Below, in pieces: positions 25,430 through 46,202 of a DNA stretch of 64,000 bases. The position numbers were made by a program, and so were the translations under genes. The DNA lies in the NCBI RefSeq assembly GCF_003086295.3, contig NC_092038.1, positions 129,235,518-129,299,517 of the forward strand, in the 5' to 3' direction. The notes beneath the pieces are model-generated. The model was not told where the DNA came from and made no database searches. It was given only the letters and a program-made list of their open reading frames with translations. How positions within the stretch are numbered: position 1 is the first letter of the stretch; each line of letters begins with the position of its first letter. Source of the stretch: Arachis hypogaea. Taxonomy: Eukaryota; Streptophyta; Magnoliopsida; Fabales; Fabaceae.

Positions 25430-28400
25430 TACCTTTTTATGTTACAAGCATGCCACGACCTAGGCAGCTCGGTGCCGTTTAAGTCGGTCACTTTATAGTA
25501 GCCTTTTCCTAAGACCTCTTTAATTTTGTATGATCCTTTTCAATTGGCGGAAAGCTTTCCTTCCCCAGACTTGTTGACTCCTATGTCATTTCTGATCAAG
25601 ACCAAATCGTCTGGGGTGAAGCTTCTTCGAATGACCTTTTTGTTATATCTGTTTGTCATCCTTTGTTTCAATGCTGCTTCTCTAATTTGGGCTTGTTCTT
25701 GGACTTCGGGGAGTAGCTCAAGTTCTTCTTTGTGTCATTGTATGTTTCCAACTTCATCGTAGAAGCTCACCCTTGGGCTTTGCCCGTTGATTTCCACTGG
25801 TATCATGGCTTCTACGCCGTAAGCAAGTCGGAAGGGTGTTTCCCCTATGGCAGATTGAGGTGTAGTCCGATAAGCCCAAAGTACTTGTGGAAGCTCTTCG
25901 GCCCAAGCTCCCTTTGCGTTCTGCAACCTTTTCTTCAATCCTGCCAGTAAGACCTTTTTTGCTGTCTCAGCTTGTCCATTTGCTTGTGGATGTTCCACCG
26001 ATGTAAACTGATGTTTGATCTTCATGCTGGATACCAGGTTTTTGAAGGTTGAGTCGGTAAACTGATTGCCATTATCGGTAGTGATGGAGTGAGGTACTCC
26101 GTACCTAGTGATAATGTTTCTGTAGAGGAACCTTCGACTTCTCTAAGTGGTGATGGTGCCCAATGGTTCTGCTTCTATCCATTTTGTGAAATAATCCACT
26201 CCCACTATAAGGTATTTTACTTGCCTCGGCGCCTGGGGGAATGGTCCTAGCAAGTCTAACCCCCATTTTGCGAAAGGCCATGGGGAAGTTATACTAATGA
26301 GCTCCTCGGGGGGAGCTGCATGGAAGTTTGCATGCATTTGGCATGGTTGGCATTTCTTCACAAATTCTGTGGAATCTTTTTGCAAGGTCGGCTAGTAGAA
26401 CCCAGCTCGGATTATTTTTCTGGCTAATGACCTAGCCCCAAGATGGCTCCCACAGATTCCATTGTGAACCTCCTCTAGCACCTCGGTTGTCCTTGAAGTC
26501 GGGACGCACTTTAGTAGTGGTGTTGATATTCCCCTTTTATAGAGGATATTTTTCACCAGGGTGTAGTTTTGTGCTTCCCTCCGGATCTTTTTGGCCTCTT
26601 TTTCCTCTTTGGGGAGGATGTCGAATTTTAGGTATTCGACTAAGGGCTTCATTCACCTGAGGTCTAACCTGGTGACTTCAAGGACATCTTGAACAGCCTT
26701 TGTTTTGACCACAGAGGGTTCTAGGAGAGTTTCTTGGATTAGGCTTCTGTTGTTCCCTTCTGGTTTGGTACTTGCAAGCTTGGAGAGGGCGTCTGCCCTG
26801 CTGTTGAGGTCCCGAGTTATATGCTTGATCTCGGTCTCTTCAAAGCGCCTAAGATGCTATAAGGTTTTGTCTAAGTACCTTTTCATATTGGGATCTTTGG
26901 CCTGATACTCTTTGTCTATTTAGAAAGTCACCACCTGAGAGTCGCTGAATATCATTACTTTGGTTGCACCAACTTCTTCTGCCAGTTTTAACCCTGCAAT
27001 CAAGGCTTCATATTCTGCCTGATTGTTGAAAGCTGGAAACTCGAACTTGAGGGAAACTTCTATTTGCGTTCCCCCTTCGCTGACCAGTATTATGCCTGCA
27101 CCGCTTCCAACCTTGTTGGAAGATCCATTTACATATAACTCCCATGTAGTGGATTTTTCCTCTTGATCTCCGGCGTATTCTGCTATGAAGTCGGTGAGGC
27201 ATTGGGCTTTTATTGCCATCCGAGTTTCGTACTTCAGGACGAACTCAGAGAGCTCTATTGCCCATTGGACCATTCTGCTCGTAATGTCCGTCTTCTGAAG
27301 GATCTGCTTCATGGGCTGGTTCGTTCGTACATTTATTGTGTGTGCTTGAAAATAAGGCCGTAGCCGTCGTAAGGCTACTACTAAGGAATATGCAAACTTT
27401 TCAAGTTTTTGATACTTTAGTTCAAGGCCTTGTAGAACTTTGCCGGTGAAGTACACAGGATGCTACCCGACCTCATCTTCCCGTATTAAAGCTGATGCTA
27501 CAGCTTTGTCTGCTACTGACAGATACAGGACGAGTTCTTCCCCGACTATAGGTCGGGTCAGAATTGGAGGTTGGCTCAAAAACCTTTTGAACTCCTGGAA
27601 TGTTTCTTTGCATTCCAGAGTCCATTCGAACTGGCATCCTTTTCTCAGTAGAGAGAATAGTGGAAGAGATCTTAATGCTGATCCTGGCAGGAACCTGGAA
27701 AGGGCAGCAAGTCGGCCGTTCAGTTGTTGAACCTCTCTCAGGCAAGTCGGACTTTTCATTTCTAGAATAGCTTTGCACTTGTCGGAATTTGTTTCGATCC
27801 CCATTTGTGTTAGCATGAACCCTAGAAATTTTTTAGCCTCCACTGTGAAGGTACATTTTATGGGGATTAGTCACATCGCATGTAACCTTACGGTGTTGAA
27901 AACTTGCAAGAGATCTGTCAAGAGGTCGATTTTCTCCTTGGTTTTTACTAGCATGTTGTCCACGTAGACCTCCATTAAGTTCCTGAGGTGGAGAGCGAAC
28001 ACCTTATTCATCAACCTTTGGTATGTGGCCCCAACATTTTTCAATCCAAAAGGCATGACCACATAGCAGTAGTTCGCTCTGGATGTGATGAATGAGGTTT
28101 TTTCTTCATCAGGCTTATACATCGGGATTTGATTGTATCCCGAGTAGGCATCCATAAACGACAAGTATTGATACCCTGAGCTCGCGTCTACTAGAGTATC
28201 GATACTGGGAAGTGGATATGGGTCTTTGGGGCATGCCTTGTTCAGGTCGGTGTAATCGACGCACATCCTCCACTTGCCATTTTGCTTTTTGACCAACACT
28301 ACATTTGCCAGCCATGCCGGATACTTGACCTCCCTGATGAAGTCGGCCTCTAAGAGGGCTTGTACTTGCTCCTCCACCACTTGAGCTCGTTCTGGTCCGA

Positions 28401-29330
28401 GCTTACGCCTACGCTGCTATACGGGTCGTGATCCGGGGTGTACTGAAAGCTTGTGAGACATGAGTTAAGGGTCTATCCCTGGCATGTCGGAAGTTTTCCA
28501 GGCGAAGAGGTCAAAATTATCTCGTAGGAGCTTTATCAGCCTCGGTTTTAAATCTTCATCTAGACTAGCTCCTATGTTGGTATTTTTCCCTTCCTCTTCT
28601 CCGATTTGAACCTCTTCAGTGTTTTCCCCCAGGTGCAGCCACATCTCTTCTTTAGCTTTTACCCCCCGAGCTCTATAGTGTGAACTTCCTTGCCCTTTCC
28701 TTGGAGGTTCAAGCTTTCATTGTAGTACTTTCTTGCCAATTTCTAGTCTCCCCGCACCGTCGCTATTCCCTTAGGCGTTGGAAATTTCATGGTTGACACC
28801 ATCGCCCCGAGCCGATTTAGGGTGGTCCTGCCAATTAAGGCATTATACGCCGACCCAACATCGACGACTATAAAGTCGATGCTCAGAGTTTTGGAATTTT
28901 TCCCCTTTCCAAAGGTCATGTGGAGGGGGATGTATCCTAGTGGCTTTATTGGCATGTCTCCTAGTCCATACAGGGTGTCCGGGTAAACTTTTAGCTCCCT
29001 TTCATCCAACCCTAGTTTGTCGAATGTTGGCTTGAAGAGGATATCAGCTGAGCTCCCTTGATCCACCAAGGTTCTGTAGAGGTGGACATTTGCTAGGATC
29101 ATGGTTATCACCACCGGGTCGTCATGCCCGAGAATGATCCCTTGCCCATCCTCTTTGGTAAATGAGATGGTTGGGAGATCGGGAGTCTCGCTCCCGACTT
29201 GGTAGACCCGCTTTAGATGTCTCTTGCGAGATGACTTGGTAAGCCCTCCTCCTCCAAATCCCCCTGAGATAATGTGTATGTGTCTCTCTGGGGTCTGTGG
29301 TGGTGGGTCTCTTCGATCACTGTCATCTCA
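25430..29330 (-). pseudogene. pol of element A (protease, RT, RNase H, integrase), decayed
   Basis: Fragments in order on the minus strand: protease-like (LVDQGSSADILF) at 28743-29114, RT at 27871-28380 with FMDAYSGYNQ and YVDNM (a YVDD-box variant), RT end and RNase H start at 27463-27843, RNase H at 26920-27456 (LYVNGSS, where element B has YVDGSS), integrase zinc-binding part at 26392-26652, and integrase core at 25735-26385. Stops and frameshifts separate the pieces, and two catalytic aspartates (YVDD and the RNase H YVDG) have become Asn. The stop equivalent to element B's pol end is at 25430-25432. Confidence 0.88.
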
Positions 29331-30634
29331 CTTTCTTTTTCCATGACTGTCCGACCTTTCTACGAGATGCTTGTCGAGCCGGCATTCTCTGGCCAGCTTT
29401 TCTATCACGTTTTTGAGGTCATAACAGTCATTTGTAGGATGGCCATACATCTTATGGTATTCGCAGTAGTCGCCATGATTCCCCCCCTTTTTTGTTCTTG
29501 ATGGGCCTAGGGGTGGAAGCCTTTCTGTATGGCGAATTTTCCTATACACGTCGACTAGGAAAACTTTCAGAGGAGTATAGGAGTGATATCTCCTCGGCTT
29601 TTCTACGCCGATCTCCTCTTTCTTCTTGGGCTCTCTCTCTCTTTCTCTTTCGCCAGGTGAGAGTGCCCAAGCCGCCAACTCGATTCTCGTAGTCTAGCGT
29701 TTTCCTCCATGTTGATATACTTTTCAGCTCTTTCCTGTACGTCATTTAAGGATGTAGGGTGCCTTTTTGATATGGACTGGGAGAAGGAGCCTTTCCCGAG
29801 TCCATTTACTAGGCCCATGATTACTGCCTCCGTGGGCATGTCTTGAATTTCCAAGCACGCTTTATTGAACCTTTCCATGTAGTTTCTTAAAGGTTCTCCG
29901 ACCTCTTGTTTCACACCCAGGAGGCTCGGTGCGTGTTTAACCTTGTCTTTTTGAATGGAGAACCGCATTAGAAATCTCTGCGAGAGGTCGTCAAAGCTCG
30001 TGACCGATCTTGGGGGGAGGCTGTCGAACCACTTCATTGCTGCTTTCGACAAGGTGGTCGGAAAAGCTTTGCAGCGAGTGGCATCAGAAGCGTCGGCCAG
30101 GTACATCCGACTTTTGATGTTGTTCAGATGATGCTTTGGATCCATCGTCCTGTCATAGAGGTCTATATTAGGGCTTTTGAAGTTTCTTGGAACTTTTGCC
30201 CTCATTATGTCCTCACTGAACGGGTCGTCTCCCACCAAGGGCAAGTCTTTTCGGTCACTACGAGAGTTCCGGCTTTTAAGGGAAGATTCTAGCTTCAAGA
30301 GTTTTTCTTCTAACTCTTTTCGTCGCTCTATCTCTTCCCTTAGGTTCCTCTCCGCCTCTCTTTGTCGTTCTAATTCCTGTTCTAGCTGCTCCAAACATTC
30401 TTGGTGGTCGTGGACCAATCCCATTAGTTCAGCTGCATGGGGCGTTCCTTCCTTTCCTGATTCACGTCCTTCGAAAGAGTTTACTTTTGGGTTTTTTATC
30501 CCAGAGGTACCTTCTTTGTGTTGGTCATTTGCTTCCTGGTGGATGGTCATGTCCGCCTCATTGTTTCCTGTGTTCAGATTTTCTTATTCTGAATCAGTCG
30601 TGGCGTGGCCATCTTCGGGTGAGTTGTTCGCCAT
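29331..30634 (-). pseudogene. gag of element A, broken
   Basis: The original start is likely the ATG at 30634, but codon 17 is TAA (Gln in element B). An open stretch then runs 30550-29603 with a coiled coil and the retrotransposon gag core (KAFPTTLSKAAMKWFDSLPP, FNKACLEIQD). A frameshift near 29640 moves reading to 29328-29678, which carries a zinc-knuckle-like CEYHKMYGHPTNDC. The protein would form the virus-like particle; this copy cannot. Confidence 0.88.
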
Positions 30635-30653
30635 CAACGGATGATCTCTCGGG

Positions 30654-30671
30654 TCCCCGGCAACGGCGCCA
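30654..30671 (-). promoter_or_regulatory. tRNA-Asp primer-binding site of element A
   Basis: On the minus strand TGGCGCCGTTGCCGGGGA lies one base inside the 5' LTR. It is exactly complementary to the 3' 18 nucleotides of tRNA-Asp, which fixes the orientation of the element. Confidence 0.92.
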
Positions 30672-30672
30672 A

Positions 30673-31204
30673 TGTTACGTTGAGTAACCGGAGATTAATG
30701 GACTAGACTCGCGTGGTTGGCCCAATCGTCTTGGGAAGAAGGCCTTCAGGATTTCTTCTGCGTTTGATACCTTCGTCTGACTTGTGTTCGGGGAAAAAAG
30801 GGGGTGGTACCTGCAAAGACACTCCGATGCCTAAGTCAGCAGGGGTCTAAGCGAGTTTAGAGAGTATGAGAACTTAAAGATACCTGAGGGTTGTCAATGT
30901 ACTTATAGTGGTGAACTCATAACCACCGTTGGAGTGGTTCCACTTTTTAAGTAGGATAACTGTCCCTTTATCTTAGGGAGGTTGAGGTATGACTCCTGGA
31001 AGTGGGTTGAGAGATTTTAGGGACAGTTACTTATTTTGAATAAGTGTTATCTGCCAGCTAATCTGACTTCCGACTTCCTTTTAGTGGAGTTTGCGTAGAA
31101 ACCAACCTCTTCGATGGAAGTCGGTCGCGAGCGGAGGCCAACTTTCGAATTGGGCCTCTTTATCTTATGGTCCTGGGCCTTAGTGTTGGGTCAGGGTATG
31201 AACA
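30673..31204 (-). repeat. 5' LTR of element A
   Basis: 532 bp, TG...CA, matching 14075-14609. It is followed directly by the AAAGG target duplication at 31205-31209. Confidence 0.92.
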
Positions 31205-31209
31205 AAAGG

Positions 31210-31587
31210 TATTTTGGAAAAGAAAATTAAACTAGAAGACTAAAATAGAAAAAAATATTAAAACAAAAATAGGACATTAACATTAAAGATAAAATTCAAA
31301 AACATCGAACACAACCAATACTTTCTTTTTATCTTTATTATTATTATTATTTTGGGAGGTAAGTTTAGTTTCAACTTTCAAGTTGTAATATAGGTTTGTG
31401 CATGACAGGGAAAAATCTTTGACAATAATGATTGATAACACTAATTTACAATATAATGTTGGAGTACATGAAGATTTGTACTTTGTAACAATGGTCAATA
31501 AATCATACAAAATCTAAAGATCACATTTTGCGACTCTGATAAGTGCAACAACAGTGGTTCAGATTCATTTGCCATGATGATCTTGAT
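31210..31587. other. Short intergenic spacer, 3' flank of the HAD gene
   Basis: AT-rich sequence between element A and the HAD-like gene stop codon. It probably includes that gene's 3' UTR. Nothing else is seen. Confidence 0.4.
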
Positions 31588-34145
31588 CTACCACGAGAAT
31601 GAAGGCAATACATAAGATGGAAAAGCATCATATTTTGTTGCAAGTGCTTGCACAGAAGATGAATCTGCTACCTCCCCAAAACCATCGAGTCCAAGTTCGG
31701 TCGCGTGAATACCACCAGTGATAAATACTGATTCGATTCCGGTGGCATTGGCACCCTTTATGTCGTGATGGAGAGAATCACCCACGGCAATACATTCAGA
31801 AACATGTGTGCCAGCCATTGCCATGGCTGCTTTGTAGATTATCTGATAAAGGATGTATATGTCATGTTAATGCTAAACAAAAGATGATCTATTGAGGTCA
31901 ACAAAATTGTTAATCCAGTTATCATATGCATGCATATGCTGAAGCTCAAAAAATTAAAATAATGTAGTATTTTCAATTATCTGTGAAACAATGTGCAGAA
32001 ACGAGGGAAACTAGATTAAGAGAAGAATAATGTAGATAATTTATTCGATCCAATTAAAGTTAATGCACACAGCTTAGCTTGACCAAAATATTATTTAACA
32101 CTGAATTCACTTTTGCATGTTAAAACTGCAAGCACATTGCAAGGACTTGTATATTTGTAATAACTGGATACAGTTAACATGAAAATCACTGTCGGATTAA
32201 ACGTGCTGTTTAATCAATTTGGGAAGTAATTAACATTTTTGTTTGATACTTGTGTGCATGCAATCTTTAGCAGTCTAAGTGCTAAAAACCATTAATAACA
32301 CAGGAGAAAACAAGAATCACAGCGAATTTATTTTGGCAGAAACATTGTCACCTTGCCAGGTTTGCCCATCCATTTCACTTCACCCCCAAGCTTTTCATAT
32401 TTGGCTGCTAGTGTACCTATTAAGTTTAAGATACACGCAGAAGTATTGGTATCGAAAAGAAGGAAATGAAGAAACCCATAGCAATATCAAATTAAGAAAT
32501 TTTACAGAAAATAAGCACTATTCAGGGGCTATGCTAGATTAAATACAAAGGAAAAGGGAAAGCAAAGTCACCCGGCATCACACGCAAGTCCCTTGCTTCA
32601 ACAGTTACATAATCTGGATTGGCTACCACCATAGGGATTCCTTTGGAAGCACAAAGCTCCAATATTTTCTCGAGATCTTCAAGTTTCATTGAATGTGCAT
32701 CCCCATGGGGACTCCCCAAGGCTTCTGTGCCATGAGCCAAAACAAACTCAGCATCTTCAACGTTTTCCACAACTTGCAAATCTAAGCCCTACATGAAGTT
32801 ATAAAACACACAAAAGGATTTGAAAACCTTTGATGCATAGTATACCCTTTTGGCCATTATCTTTATATATTACATAATATAAGCATTTTGTACAAAAAAT
32901 ATACAATACATTATCCCTAGATTTATATTTTTAACAATTTGACAAGAAAAAAAAAGCTGACCTCAGTAATCTACAACAACATCAACAACCAAAGTATTTA
33001 CCCATAAGGTGGGATTGTCAACATGGATAGTGCAAATCAAATTCTCCTAACTCTGCACACCTTCAATGAGGTTAGAAGAAAGGGAAACCTCTCTAAGCAG
33101 ACTAATTAATTACATTGCAAACATGACAGCTCAAAAAAATAAAAGAATTAAAAAAAACAACCACTCCAAGAATCATACAATGTTATATTGAATAAGATGA
33201 CTGATATTTTGCAAGCAGCTACTGAATATGGTGAATAGCTAAATGGAAGCCAAAATGCATTTTAGTTCAAACACACCTCAAGAGATATTGCTCCGCGGCC
33301 CTTCCATGTGAAATGAATGCAAGACCTTCCCAATGCCGCAAACCAAGGATCATCTCTCCTGCTTGAAAGAAAATTTCAACAGAGAGTTAAAACTGCATAA
33401 ATAGTTAAATACATAAGCATGAAACTGTATATGATGAATAAGCATCTTTGAAGAAACTTAAAATCTGACTGCAAATGACCATCAAAGTACAACAGGTATG
33501 AATTAATGAAAGAAACTTTTCCAAGTGATGATGATATAGCATGCTACAACCTTTGCAAGTACTGATGAGTGAGCTCTCCGCTGGTGATGGCTCCGGCAAA
33601 AAGCGAGTCATCAAAGCCGAGACTCTTCACTTTTTCCATAGTGACAGATGAGCGCCTTGAGGAGTTGCTTATGATCACCATCTTACCACCACTCTTTGCT
33701 ATATTTTCTACTAAGAAACATTACAATTGAAAAATAATAAGAACACATAACATACAATACATACACCATATTTGAACACCAATAAGGTTGAGGTGTATAT
33801 ACCTAGCCCAATTCAGTTTCAATAAACATAGAATACAAGAATTCAAGTGTTACAAAAACACAAAATGCATGTTGTGTGTAAAGTAGAGAAGAATACACGT
33901 AGGGATAGCTGTAGGATAAGGTTGTTTTCCATCGTGGAGGACTCCGAACTGATCCAACAACCAAACCTAAAACACATCATAAAACAAAAACGCTCATCAA
34001 TCAAATAACGTGGAATTGAAACTGAGACTGGGGAAGAGTGAGGAGTGAGGAGCACCTTAAAACGACGCGTTTCAGCGAGCTGTCGGAGTCCATTCAAGCT
34101 CTGAAACTGAATCTGAGATGGCGGAACTGCGCATTTGGGAATCAT
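31588..34145 (-). CDS. HAD superfamily class IIA hydrolase-like protein
   Basis: Seven exons: 34056-34145, 33897-33966, 33551-33710, 33277-33358, 32572-32788, 32352-32416 and 31588-31842. They total 939 nt and give 312 aa, close to the plant family's usual length. Motif I is LLDQFGVLHDG with nucleophile Asp35; the usual second Asp is Phe37. Motif II is IISNSS (about 66-71). The cap region carries MVVANPDYVTVE. The motif III lysine is probably in WMGKPGK, and motif IV is GDSLHHD (Asp250, Asp255). Class IIA HADs mostly dephosphorylate small phosphometabolites; the substrate here is unknown. The motif I pattern resembles the TIGR01459-type subfamily. No transit peptide is obvious. Confidence 0.92.
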
Positions 34146-34279
34146 TCTGTGAATCGATAGCTCGCTACTTCACCAAACCTGCACAGTGCACACCCTCATT
34201 TCATCTGCTTCGCTTCTCTCCCTCTGCTTCAACCAAATATTCCTCCTCTTTTTTTTTTTTCCATATCAGTTTTTAAATA

Positions 34280-34324
34280 GGCCCAATTAATTTTAAGAAC
34301 CACAAAACACGATTATTTTGGGCC
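34280..34324 (-). promoter_or_regulatory. Site II motifs upstream of the HAD gene
   Basis: GGCCCA (34280-34285) and TGGGCC (34319-34324) lie 135-180 bases upstream of the ATG at 34145, like the cluster before the FAM133-like gene. A role in constitutive expression is inferred. Confidence 0.4.
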
Positions 34325-34380
34325 AACAGTTGACTTTACATTTTTACTTAAATCTTTAGGCAAGAAAAAAAAAACCAAGT

Positions 34381-34515
34381 TGGGTTGGTCTAATAGTTAG
34401 CTCAGTAGTCCGCTTAAGCAAGTGTCGGGATCCTTAAATGGACTTGTGCATGTAGCAACCCATTGATGGAGTTCAGTAACGCGACGGATGAGATACCGTG
34501 AGAAATAAAAAAAAA
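34381..34515 (+). mobile_element. tRNA-derived SINE, shortened copy
   Basis: It opens TTGGTCTAATAGTTAGCTCA, a box A-like segment, and continues CCGCTTAAGCAAGTGTCGGG. The body contains CTTGTGCATGTAGCAACC and GAGATACCGTGAGAAAT, and it ends in a short A-tract. This order is what I associate with tRNA-derived SINEs common in legumes. Box B and part of the body appear deleted. No clear target duplication was found. Confidence 0.6.
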
Positions 34516-35126
34516 TCTTTTGATTCAATTAATTGGTGATCGTTTATTCAGGAATTAATGAAATTATGTAACAGTTCACCTTGGATTAAGAAAATTGGTG
34601 AATTACATGGCAAGTAAATATGTAGTTTGGTACATTCAAATATATAGAATTATGGATCAAGGATGAGAGGTCATGACGTCCCAAGGAACCACCATCACAT
34701 CATGTTGAACCTTTTATTTTCTTAGAATGCAAGCACAAAGAAAGAACCGAGTTTCTACATCTGCTTTCATTAGGACAAAATTAATAAAGAGACGTTTGAA
34801 TAATTCGTATGAAATCATAATTTTAATTTCAGCACTATATATTTTTTCTTAACGGTTGCTTATGTATTAAGAAAGATAAGGGGCGTTAAACTTAAAATGC
34901 GTAAAGATGATAATTAAGACGTATTATTTATTATATTGAACATCTCAAACCATCAAATGATTTTCGATTATTACATAGTGACCTTCAACTATATTACAGG
35001 CGGGTTGATGTTGAATTTCTAACGTAGGGAAAATTGTAAAACGATAAAATGAGTAATTAAATTAAACAAGAACAGGATGAAAAAGGGAAGGGGTTAACAT
35101 TTTGTAAAGTATATTTATTGATGGGT
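34516..35126. other. Intergenic region without recognised features
   Basis: AT-rich sequence between the SINE and the stop codon of the small Tat-type protein gene. It includes the latter's likely 3' UTR. Confidence 0.4.
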
Positions 35127-35623
35127 TCATTCAGGTTGAGGTGCAGGTGGTGGTGGTGGCTCTTTAATAATGGGCTTTCCTCGCTCTCTAAGCCTGGCCA
35201 CTTCTTCTTTCATGGCTTCTTTCCTCCTCTTGCTAGCCAACACTTTTGCCTGAACACCACTCACGTTTGGATCCTTTCTCTCCTCTGGCGGAGGCGGCGG
35301 AGGCCTTCTTCCGGCAGCACTTGCTACGCGCTCGTCGCTCAAACTCAATCCCCCCAACACTAGTGCGCCACTTAACCCCATCAATGCCCTGCATCACCAA
35401 CCGTGTAGTCATGCGATACTGCATTGTATAGAGGAATTTAGCTGATCAGAGAAAATATAGATAGTTACCTGCGCCGAAGAGAATGGTGGTCATGCTGATC
35501 AGAGATGAAGTGGCAGCACACTCGTCCCTTCGTCCAAGAATTTGGGGAGCTTTTCCGGGGTTTTGAGGAAAGGCCTATTGGGGCGGTGGTGGTAGTAGGA
35601 GCAGGTGTCAGCAAATGAGCCAT
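35127..35623 (-). CDS. Small chloroplast protein with Tat-type lumen-targeting signal
   Basis: Two exons, 35469-35623 and 35127-35388, total 417 nt and give 138 aa. Residues 1-49 are Ser/Thr/Pro-rich and basic, like a transit peptide. Then come the arginines LRRR (49-52), a hydrophobic stretch ALMGLSGALVLGGLSL (53-68) and VASAA (73-77), a lumenal signal-peptidase-type site. This bipartite arrangement predicts Tat import into the thylakoid lumen. The mature part would be about 61 residues: GRRPPPPPPEE, a Lys/Arg/Glu-rich helix and a Pro-rich end. I do not recognise the family. The splice is GT-AG and restores the third arginine across the junction. Targeting is inferred from sequence only. Confidence 0.8.
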
Positions 35624-36478
35624 GATTTGGTCGGTTTCAAAAACCAGAAACCAACTACAAGTTAGGTAATATGACTCTTTTTATTTTTCCGTTTTAGGAT
35701 TAAATTGGAAATTAATGTTTTCCGTTCTCAGGGGTTATCTCAATTCTCATGTGTCAGGAGTCACGACACACATAACAGAAATGACAAGCAGCATAGCGGG
35801 GAGTTGGAATAGGAGTGGATATCGTTTCGAGTATCGGAAATGTGATTTGATTGTGGAAATTCATTGGTTCGTTTCGGATAAGGTTCAATCAACTTCGGTA
35901 CTGTGGCCCCTCCTCACAGGCATTCTTGTTTTTGAGCATCCAAATGGAACATTCCCCCCTTTGGTAGCCAAAACCACCAATAAAACATTATATAAGCTCA
36001 TTTAAGATCGATAACCTCATCCATTATCCATTCCTGACCAACTTTAGATAATTCATGAATGAGAAAGGATTGTATGATCAAACAAAACCACTGATAAACT
36101 GAAGATGTAAAGGGATTTTCTTTTATGATTAAGTGTCTGGAATGTTGCCAGTTCCACCATGATTAAACGATAAACTCAAATTGTAAAGAATCAAATTACA
36201 CTCCATAATCAAAAATGAAATTCACCATTTTGGTAGACTAAGTACTGAATTTGAACCTTCAAACTCACCTTTCTGCCTAGTTGGTTACAAGCTAAATGAA
36301 AAGTGGGTAAATAGAAAAATAAAATCCATCAAATACCAAGGTACTAATGCCATTTACTAACAGTAGAATCCTACACTATAATATTACATAAATGAATGGA
36401 CTTTACATGACATAATACAACAAAATTTGAAAAAGTTTACAAAATCGATATCAACAACCGAAGCACACTATCGTGTAA
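35624..36478. other. Intergenic region between the Tat-type gene and SAC9
   Basis: It holds the promoter side of the Tat-type gene and the 3' flank of SAC9. An ORF at 35715-36005 (+) has no recognised domain. No repeats were found. Confidence 0.4.
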
Positions 36479-45553
<9,075 letters not shown>

Positions 45554-45554
<1 letters not shown>

Positions 45555-45619
45555 CAGTTAGGGATGAATCGGCGGCAGCGGCAGCGGCAGCGGCAACGGA
45601 AGCTTGAGCAGCGTGGCAT
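45554..45619 (-). CDS. Short upstream ORF overlapping the SAC9 start codon
   Basis: A 21-codon ORF starting MPRCSSF contains four Arg-Cys repeats from a GCTGCC-type repeat and ends in TGA. The A of that stop is the A of the SAC9 ATG (TGATG). If the transcript starts upstream of 45619, ribosomes would have to reinitiate or scan past it. Whether it is transcribed or translated is unknown. Confidence 0.4.
45570..45597. repeat. GGCAGC-type hexanucleotide repeat in the SAC9 leader
   Basis: About four units of GGCAGC/GGCGGC on the plus strand. They produce the Arg-Cys run of the upstream ORF. Confidence 0.75.
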
Positions 45620-45886
45620 AAAGGGAGAACGGAATTGAATTGAAATGGAATTGCAGAAAGGAATTTGTGTCGGGAGAGAGAAGAATGATGATGATAATGG
45701 AGGATGGTTCGGACCCTGGCGGATCCGGTCCGTCCTGAAGGTGGTGCTTGTGGGGAAGAAGGAGGAGAAGAAGAGCGAGGAAGTTCCGTGACCGATGTTT
45801 GCAGTTTGCTTTTCCACTCGACTTTGGAAATTTGGAAAACCAGTTTTTTTTTTCTGCTTAAAAAACAAAAATAGTGCAAAAACACA
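45620..45886 (-). promoter_or_regulatory. SAC9 promoter-proximal region
   Basis: Between the upstream ORF and the Mutator-like terminal repeat there are only about 270 bases, so the SAC9 promoter core must lie here or inside transposon DNA. No clear TATA box was assigned. Confidence 0.35.
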
Positions 45887-45995
45887 GGATTTTTTAAAAT
45901 AAATATATTATTTACGAAAATAAACAATTTGCAGCATTTTTACGAAATTGCATCTTATTATTTATTTCGTTTATACTTATCAACATATTTCGTTA
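45887..45995 (+). repeat. Mutator-like terminal repeat, left copy
   Basis: It starts GGATTTTTTAAAATAAATA and includes TTTACGAAA and TTATTTCGTTTATAC. It resembles the ends at 47660 and 49405 (inverted). It lies directly upstream of the transposase remnant. Confidence 0.55.
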
Positions 45996-46202
45996 ATAAT
46001 ATAAATGAAATAAAACTGACATGCTGAGATGTGTTTATTTTGTTTAAGTGTAAATAAAATACGTAAAATATTATGACGTTTACAATGTAAACGATACATT
46101 ACGACAAATTTTTAACTACTATAAAGTATGTATAACTCTTTGTATTTTTTACACCAAATTTACTATTTCTTCTAAACCTTTTTCTTTCACAAATTAGTCA
46201 TA

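Larger units (their letters stand above)
14075..31204 (-). mobile_element. Ty3/gypsy LTR retrotransposon A, decayed and twice interrupted
   Basis: The LTRs at 14075-14609 and 30673-31204 (535 and 532 bp) run TG...CA in the same orientation and differ by roughly 6-7% by eye. Perfect 5-bp target duplications, AAAGG, lie at 14070-14074 and 31205-31209. Read on the minus strand, the order is 5' LTR, a tRNA-Asp primer site, gag, protease, RT, RNase H, integrase, an antisense gene unit, polypurine tract, 3' LTR. That is the Ty3/gypsy domain order, probably the Tat lineage, whose members can carry antisense ORFs. About 7.55 kb of the 17.1 kb is later insertion (15569-17161 and 17964-23920). Coding regions contain many stops and frameshifts, so the copy is inactive. 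Confidence 0.93.

Noticed and set aside
35118..35431. Plus-strand ORFs over the Tat-type gene
   Set aside because: The minus-strand gene has a splice-consistent structure and targeting signal; these are shadows.
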